Of a DNA stretch of 9,277 bases, positions 5,316 through 9,277 are shown in pieces. The notes beneath the pieces are model-generated. The model ran no database searches. It saw only the letters and a list, made by a program, of their open reading frames with translations, and was not told the origin of the DNA. Both the position numbers and the translations under genes were made by a program. Origin of the DNA: Syntrophobacterales bacterium (GTDB lineage: Bacteria; Desulfobacterota; Desulfobaccia; Desulfobaccales; 0-14-0-80-60-11); NCBI GenBank assembly GCA_020052215.1, contig JAGVPN010000149.1:1-9277 (forward strand). The letters run 5' to 3'. Every line of letters begins with the position of its first letter. The stretch's first letter is position 1.

Positions 5316-6515
5316 ATGATCGCCCATGTGAGCCAATGGGTCCTGCCGGTGAGCGGGCCTCCCATCCGGGATGGGGCGGTGGTGGTGAAGGGCGACCGGA
5401 TCGCGGCGGTGGGGCCGGCGGCTGAAGTTTTGACCGGCTTTACCGGTCTGATCTGCGAACACGGCGAGGGCGCCATCCTGCCCGGGGTGGTGAACTGCCA
5501 CGTCCACCTGGAGTTTTCCGCCCTGGCCGGGCGGGTGCCGCCCCAGGAACGTTGGGAGGATTGGCTGGAAGCGACTCTGGCCGCGTATGGGGCGCTGTCT
5601 CCGGGAGAGATAGAGGCCGGCATCGCCCAGGCCATAGAGGCTTTGCGGCAGAACGGCGCGGTCCTGGTGGGGGAGGTCACCAACACCGGGGCCTCCTGGC
5701 CGTTTCTGACGGCCGGCCCGCTGGCCTACCACCTGTTCTATGAGTGCCTGGGGTTCGACCTGCTTTCGACCTTTGACCTGCCGGAGCGCTTCCCCTGGTT
5801 CGGCCGGCCCGAGGTGGCGGGCACAGCCTGGATCTCCGCCGCGGCCCATGCTCCCTATTCCGTGTCCGCCGCCTTGTTCCGGGCCGTAGCGGCGTGGAAC
5901 GGCGCCCGGTCTGGGCTTCAGACGGTGCACTTGGCCGAATCCCAGGCGGAAATTGACTTTTTGGCGAGAGGCAAGGGCTTCTTCGAGGGCTTGCTGCAAC
6001 GCCGGGGACGCTGGGTTCCGGATTTTCCGCCCCCCGGAGTAAGTCCCCCGGCCTACCTTGACCGCCTGGAATTCCTGGGCCCCCGAACCCTCACGGTCCA
6101 CGGAACCCAGCTTACCGCGGCGGATTGCCGCCTCCTGGCCGCCACCCAGACCTGGCTGGTGCTGTGTCCCCGGGCCAACCGCTACACCGGCGCCGGGACG
6201 CCGCCGGTGCCGGACCTGCTTAAGGCAGGGGTGAACCTGGCCCTGGGCACCGATTCCCTGGCGGGCAACTGGGACTTGAATCTCTTCGGGGAGATGCTCT
6301 GGCTGCATGAGAACTTTCCCGCCTGGCCCGGGGATCTCTGGCTGCGTCTGGGGACCCTGAACGGCGCCCTGGCCCTGAGGCGGGCCCAGGAATTCGGCAG
6401 TCTGACGCCCGGCAAGCAAGCCGCCCTGGGGTTCATTCCCCTGAAGGGCGGCCAGGATTTCTGGGGTGAACTCTTTACCGCCGGCGCGGCGGGGAAGTGG
6501 CGCTGGCTGGGATGA
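5316..6515 (+). CDS. mqnX: Aminofutalosine deaminase (MqnX-type, amidohydrolase superfamily)
   Basis: This is a 399-residue metal-dependent amidohydrolase of the cytosine/adenosine deaminase-like group. Visible metal and catalytic residues are His62 and His64 (NCHVHLEFSAL), His205 and Glu208 (VHLAESQAE), His262 (TVHGTQL) and Asp313 (LGTDSLA). HAPYS (178-182) and LCPRANRYTGAG (283-294) are typical of nucleoside deaminases of this clade. MqnX converts aminofutalosine to futalosine and ammonia, a step known from actinobacterial futalosine pathways. The location between mqnC and mqnA strongly supports this substrate over methylthioadenosine or S-adenosylhomocysteine. No other start codon exists in the frame between the upstream stop (5268-5270) and the ATG at 5316. 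The ribosome-binding site is poor. The MITE ends 72 nt upstream, so the original upstream sequence has been separated from the rest of the operon. Confidence 0.87.
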   Translation: MIAHVSQWVLPVSGPPIRDGAVVVKGDRIAAVGPAAEVLTGFTGLICEHGEGAILPGVVNCHVHLEFSALAGRVPPQERWEDWLEATLAAYGALSPGEIEAGIAQAIEALRQNGAVLVGEVTNTGASWPFLTAGPLAYHLFYECLGFDLLSTFDLPERFPWFGRPEVAGTAWISAAAHAPYSVSAALFRAVAAWNGARSGLQTVHLAESQAEIDFLARGKGFFEGLLQRRGRWVPDFPPPGVSPPAYLDRLEFLGPRTLTVHGTQLTAADCRLLAATQTWLVLCPRANRYTGAGTPPVPDLLKAGVNLALGTDSLAGNWDLNLFGEMLWLHENFPAWPGDLWLRLGTLNGALALRRAQEFGSLTPGKQAALGFIPLKGGQDFWGELFTAGAAGKWRWLG

Positions 6516-6520
6516 AAGAA

Positions 6521-6541
6521 GCTATCAGCAGTCAGCAGTCA
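6521..6541 (+). repeat. Heptamer tandem repeat (GCTATCA-GCAGTCA-GCAGTCA)
   Basis: Three 7-nt units begin five bases after the mqnX stop. They are the inverted counterpart of the GCTGANN units at 6737-6771, so the two tracts can pair over about 12 bases with one mismatch. Confidence 0.7.
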
Positions 6542-6595
6542 GCCAAGATAAAGCACTATGGCCGTTTGGGGCCACCCCCAATCATGAAATTACTT

Positions 6596-6623
6596 GTAGG
6601 GGCGGTTCGCGAACCGCCCCTAC
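6596..6623. repeat. Perfect 28-bp palindrome of the GTAGGG family
   Basis: The sequence begins GTAGGGGCGGTTCG and ends with its exact inverse CGAACCGCCCCTAC, with no unpaired centre. It belongs to the same class as 3913-3935 and 6680-6702 (shared GTAGGG edge). A 83-codon frame through this area (6497-6748) encodes only repeats and is not a gene. Confidence 0.85.
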
Positions 6624-6679
6624 GGGTGGACTTTCACGATAAAGCAATGAATGTCAGATTGCGCCACGATTACTTTATT

Positions 6680-6702
6680 CGGCGGGCAGTGCCCGCCCTA
6701 CA
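6680..6702. repeat. GTAGGG-type GC palindrome, copy 2 (inverted)
   Basis: This is an exact reverse complement of 3913-3935 over 23 bases, including the asymmetric TGTAG edge. The two copies stand in opposite orientation on either side of the MTAP-like gene, the MITE and mqnX. Confidence 0.85.
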
Positions 6703-6736
6703 CGTTCAGGTTGATTCTGGAGATTTACAGTTTTTT

Positions 6737-6771
6737 GCTGAACGCTGAAAGCTGACCGCTGACAGCTAATA
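6737..6771 (+). repeat. Heptamer tandem repeat (GCTGAAC, GCTGAAA, GCTGACC, GCTGACA, GCTAATA)
   Basis: Five consecutive 7-nt units share the core GCTGA, with the last unit degenerate. The tract ends at the mqnA ribosome-binding site (AAGGA, 6772-6776). It is the inverse of the TCAGC-type tract after mqnX. Confidence 0.85.
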
Positions 6772-6784
6772 AAGGAAGATGTCC

Positions 6785-7651
6785 ATGCATACCAAGGCCC
6801 GAGTCGGGCGCATTGCCTATCTCAACGTGCTGCCCATCTATTTCGCCCTGGAAAACATCTTTGGTGAAAACAGCTTTCACCTGGTGCGGGGCACCCCAGC
6901 GGAGCTCAACGCCTTGATGCGCCGGGGCGAGGTGGACCTGGGCTCCATCTCCGCCATGGAGTATGGCCGGGCGTTCCGAGATTATTTTCTCCTGCCCGAC
7001 CTGTCCATCAGTTCCCGGGGGGCGGTGGGCAGCGTGCTCCTGTTCAGCCGGGTGCCGTTTTCCCGGCTGGACGGGCGCCGCATCCGGGTCAGCGCCGCCT
7101 CGGCCAGCGGCGCGGCCCTGGTCAAGATCCTGATGGCCGAGATCTTTGAGGTGCAGCCCCTCTACCAGTGGGGTCATCTGGCGGGCGCGCCCCTGGCGGA
7201 CGTGGCCGCGGTCATGGCCATCGGCGATGAGGCCCTGCGCCTTAAAGCCGCAGGGGCCATGCCCTTTGAACTGGACCTGGGGCAGGCCTGGCAGGAACTC
7301 ACCGGCCTGCCTTTCGTGTTCGGGGTCTGGGCCGTGCGCCGGGACTTTGCCGCCGCGCACCCCGGGGACACCGCCACCCTGCACCGGCTGCTGCTGCGGT
7401 CCCGGGATTGGGGCCTGGGGTCCTTGGCGAAGTTGAGCCGGATCGCCGCCGCCTGCTTCAGCCTGACCCCGGCCCAGATTCTGGCGTATTTTAATCAGCT
7501 TGATTACTCCCTGGACCCGGAACACGAGGAAGGTCTGGCTACCTTCTTCAATTATTTGTATAACCTGGGGGAATTGGACGAAGCGCCGCAATTGGTATTT
7601 TTTCGAGATGCGCAGTCAATGGCTGGGGTTGAGGCCGAGAGGTTTTCCTAG
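6785..7651 (+). CDS. mqnA: Chorismate dehydratase (futalosine menaquinone pathway, first step)
   Basis: MqnA dehydrates chorismate to 3-[(1-carboxyvinyl)oxy]benzoate, the substrate of MqnE. The 288-residue protein has the periplasmic-binding-protein-like fold of the MqnA/MqnD family with the MqnA-type motifs VGRIAYLNVLPIYF (7-20), VRGTPAELNALM (34-45), DLGSISAMEYG (51-61), SISSRGAVGSVLLFS (74-88), IGDEAL (146-151) and DLGQAWQELTGLPFVFGVWA (164-183). Asn14 and Ser83 keep the 69-residue spacing of the Asn17 and Ser86 active-site pair recalled for the Streptomyces enzyme. The start at 6785 is preferred because AAGGA (6772-6776) lies 8 nt before it. The in-frame ATG at 6779 would be only 2 nt from that site and would add two residues. 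It is separated from mqnX by 269 bases of repeats, so it may have its own promoter, though none is clear. Confidence 0.94.
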   Translation: MHTKARVGRIAYLNVLPIYFALENIFGENSFHLVRGTPAELNALMRRGEVDLGSISAMEYGRAFRDYFLLPDLSISSRGAVGSVLLFSRVPFSRLDGRRIRVSAASASGAALVKILMAEIFEVQPLYQWGHLAGAPLADVAAVMAIGDEALRLKAAGAMPFELDLGQAWQELTGLPFVFGVWAVRRDFAAAHPGDTATLHRLLLRSRDWGLGSLAKLSRIAAACFSLTPAQILAYFNQLDYSLDPEHEEGLATFFNYLYNLGELDEAPQLVFFRDAQSMAGVEAERFS

Positions 7652-7730
7652 ACATGTCCCCTAAGACCAAACCCGGCCAAGGGAAAGGGCCGCCATGGGA
7701 CCCTAAAACCAACCAAGGGAGGCATCTGCC

Positions 7731-8138
7731 ATGCGCCGCTTAAGAGGCATAAAACCTTTGCTGGTGGGGCTGTGGCTGCTCATCGGCCTGGTCTCGAACG
7801 TTTCGGCGGAACCGAAAACCGAGCTCACCCCGCCAAATTTAACCGGCACGATCAAGACAGTTAAAGTCCATGAAGTCAATATAACCGTTGCCGGCAAGCT
7901 GATAAGAGTCATGGCCATCGGGGGTGAGACCACCGGCTGGGCGGTTGAGCTTGACGAACCCCGGCAAATTGGGGGTGAGAGGTTAATCCGCCTTGAAGTG
8001 GATCCTGCCGGAACCAAGCTGGGTGATTTTGAAAATAGACGCATTGAAATTGTTGGAATCTTGGAAAAACGATCCGGAATTGAAAGGAAAAAATATTGGG
8101 TCGTTGTGGTTAAGGAAATTCGTGGCTTGGCGAATTAA
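7731..8138 (+). CDS. Small secreted protein of unknown function, beta-rich (possible OB fold)
   Basis: I do not recognise this 135-residue protein. It has a clear N-terminal signal sequence: basic residues (MRRLRGIK), a hydrophobic stretch at about 9-21, and a likely cleavage site after Ala26 (VSA-EP). The mature part of about 109 residues alternates short hydrophobic strands (GTIKTVKVHEVNITVAG, LIRLEV, RRIEIVGILEKR, KYWVVVVKEI), consistent with a small beta-barrel such as an OB fold. That is an inference only. There is no cysteine in the mature part and hence no lipobox or haem motif. The start is well supported by AAGGGAGG (7715-7722) 8 nt upstream. Its base composition is visibly less GC-rich than the flanking genes. 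It lies in line between mqnA and the UbiD-family gene, but a role in menaquinone synthesis is not shown by its sequence. Confidence 0.8.
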   Translation: MRRLRGIKPLLVGLWLLIGLVSNVSAEPKTELTPPNLTGTIKTVKVHEVNITVAGKLIRVMAIGGETTGWAVELDEPRQIGGERLIRLEVDPAGTKLGDFENRRIEIVGILEKRSGIERKKYWVVVVKEIRGLAN

Positions 8139-8225
8139 TCGGGTTCTGTTTGTCATTCTCAGCGCGGTTTATGGCTACCGGCTTTCTGCAAGCTGAGACC
8201 TAACCGCTTTTCCGAAAGGGAATCT

Positions 8226-9277
8226 ATGGGCTACCGCCATTTACAGGAATTCATTACCCGGCTGGAACAGGCCGGGGAGTTGGTGCGCATCCAGGAGCCG
8301 GTGAGCCCGTATCTGACGATCACCGAAATCACCGACCGGGTCTGCAAGGCCGGCGGCCCGGCCCTGCTGTTTGAAGCGGTGCCCGGCTTTGAGATGCCGG
8401 TGCTGATGAACGCCTTCGGGTCCATGCGGCGCATGTGCCTGGCGTTGGAGGTTGCGTCTCTGGACGACATCGCCACCGACCTTTTGAGCTTCATGGAGGC
8501 GGAAGCCAACACCCTGATGAAGAAGCTCAAGCTGATTCCCAAGCTGGCCCGCCTGGGGCGGATGTTCCCCAAAGAGGTCAGTAAGGCCGCCTGCCAGGAG
8601 ATCATCCATACCGGCGACGCCGTGGACCTGGGAAAAATCCCGGTCCTCACCTGCTGGCCCGAGGACGGCGGCCCCTTCATCACCCTGCCGGTGGTGTTCA
8701 CCCACCACCCGGAGACCGGGCGGCGCAACGTGGGCATGTACCGCCTCCAGGTCTATGATGCCCGGACCACCGGGATGCACTGGCACGCCCATAAAGGCGG
8801 GGCCCAGCATTACCGGGTGGCGGAGGCCAAAGGCGAGGCGCTGCCGGTGGCGGTGGCCATCGGCCCCGACCCCGCGGTGACCTATGCGGCCACCGCGCCC
8901 CTGCCGGAAGATATTGATGAGATCCTCTTTGCCGGGTTCCTCCGGAATGAGCCGGTGGAGATGGTGCCCTGCGTCACCCAGCCCCTGTTGGTACCGGCGG
9001 AATCCCAGATCGTTCTGGAAGGTTTTGTGGCGCCGGGGGAGAGGCGGACCGAAGGCCCCTTCGGCGACCACACCGGCTACTACTCCCTGGCGGACGACTA
9101 CCCGGTGTTCCATCTCACCGCCATCACCCGAAGGCGGAACCCCATTTATCCGGCCACCATCGTGGGGCGTCCCCCCATGGAAGACTGCTTCATGGCCAAG
9201 GCCACGGAGCGCATCTTCTTCCCCCTGATGCAAAAAACCCTGCCGGAGATGGTGGACATGAACCTGCCGGTGGAGGG
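8226..9277 (+). CDS. UbiD-family prenylated-FMN decarboxylase, probable menaquinone (MqnL-type) decarboxylase; 3' end outside window
   Basis: The first 350 residues of a UbiD-family enzyme are present. The family uses prenylated FMN, made by a UbiX-type partner, to decarboxylate aromatic acids. Motifs include LTCWPEDGGPFITLP (141-155), RRNVGMYRLQVYD (166-178), GMHWHAHKGGAQHYR (183-197), FAGFLRNEPVE (235-245) and EGPFGDHTGYY (276-286). Arg173, Glu276 and Asp281 occupy the places of the Arg-Glu-Glu/Asp catalytic network of UbiD/Fdc enzymes. The N-terminal half is very close in style to E. coli UbiD. Linkage to mqnE, mqnC and mqnA suggests that the substrate is 1,4-dihydroxy-6-naphthoate or its prenylated form, not the ubiquinone precursor. 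The start has AAAGGG (8215-8220) 5 nt upstream and begins MGYRHLQEFI, the usual family N-terminus. The 87-nt spacer before it shows no obvious signal. About 130 or more residues are probably missing downstream. Confidence 0.93.
   Translation, partial: MGYRHLQEFITRLEQAGELVRIQEPVSPYLTITEITDRVCKAGGPALLFEAVPGFEMPVLMNAFGSMRRMCLALEVASLDDIATDLLSFMEAEANTLMKKLKLIPKLARLGRMFPKEVSKAACQEIIHTGDAVDLGKIPVLTCWPEDGGPFITLPVVFTHHPETGRRNVGMYRLQVYDARTTGMHWHAHKGGAQHYRVAEAKGEALPVAVAIGPDPAVTYAATAPLPEDIDEILFAGFLRNEPVEMVPCVTQPLLVPAESQIVLEGFVAPGERRTEGPFGDHTGYYSLADDYPVFHLTAITRRRNPIYPATIVGRPPMEDCFMAKATERIFFPLMQKTLPEMVDMNLPVE

Noticed and set aside
6497..6748. 83-codon frame between mqnX and mqnA
   Set aside because: It overlaps the end of mqnX and encodes heptamer and palindrome repeats (ISSQQSA, RRAVPALH); no ribosome-binding site.
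7654..7743. 29-codon frame starting at ATG 7654, overlapping the secreted-protein gene
   Set aside because: The composition is low-complexity (many Pro, Lys, Gly), the upstream purine stretch is weak, and the downstream gene has its own strong ribosome-binding site. A leader peptide cannot be excluded but nothing supports it.
1..9277. CRISPR array, tRNA or rRNA genes
   Set aside because: No regularly spaced long direct repeats, no tRNA cloverleaf and no rRNA sequence were recognised; the short tandem repeats have no spacers.

Overview
The window is GC-rich bacterial DNA with all convincing genes on the + strand. Its core is a futalosine-pathway (alternative) menaquinone cluster. The gene set, the codon use and the repeat-filled intergenic spaces suggest an anaerobic deltaproteobacterium of the Desulfobacca/Syntrophobacterales type. 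That placement is an inference from gene content and style, because no rRNA or other phylogenetic marker is present.

Layout: (1) 1-408 is the 3' end of an HD-GYP c-di-GMP phosphodiesterase-type gene. (2) 409-861 is a gene-free spacer with one weak terminator and several palindromic repeats. (3) 876-1526 encodes a TetR-family regulator. (4) 1732-3909 holds the paired radical-SAM genes mqnE and mqnC. (5) 4066-4932 encodes an MTAP-fold nucleoside-cleaving enzyme with unusual active-site residues. (6) 4967-5243 is a 277-bp MITE-like insertion with perfect 15-bp terminal inverted repeats and a 9-bp target duplication. (7) 5316-6515 is an aminofutalosine deaminase (MqnX-type amidohydrolase). (8) 6785-7651 is mqnA (chorismate dehydratase). 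(9) 7731-8138 is a small secreted protein of unknown function. (10) 8226-9277 is a UbiD-family decarboxylase cut by the window end.

How the genes fit together: MqnA makes 3-[(1-carboxyvinyl)oxy]benzoate from chorismate, and MqnE joins it to SAM-derived adenosine to give aminofutalosine. MqnX would deaminate this to futalosine. The MTAP-fold enzyme would remove hypoxanthine to give dehypoxanthine futalosine (DHFL), and MqnC cyclises DHFL. The UbiD-family enzyme is a good candidate for the late naphthoate decarboxylation. No classical mqnB (futalosine hydrolase), mqnD, UbiA-type prenyltransferase or UbiX-type flavin prenyltransferase gene is visible here.

Two near-identical 16-bp palindromes (ATGACC-4 nt-GGTCAT) lie at the start of the tetR gene and directly before the mqnE ribosome-binding site. 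This suggests that the TetR protein controls itself and the menaquinone genes. The MTAP-fold enzyme has Asn where human MTAP has its adenine-recognising Asp, and it lacks two phosphate-contacting Thr residues. It may therefore be a 6-oxopurine nucleoside hydrolase standing in for MqnB.

The intergenic spaces are unusually rich in 7-nt tandem repeats, GC-rich palindromes and the MITE. Two of the 7-nt tracts run into the 3' ends of mqnE and mqnC and supply their last codons and stop codons.
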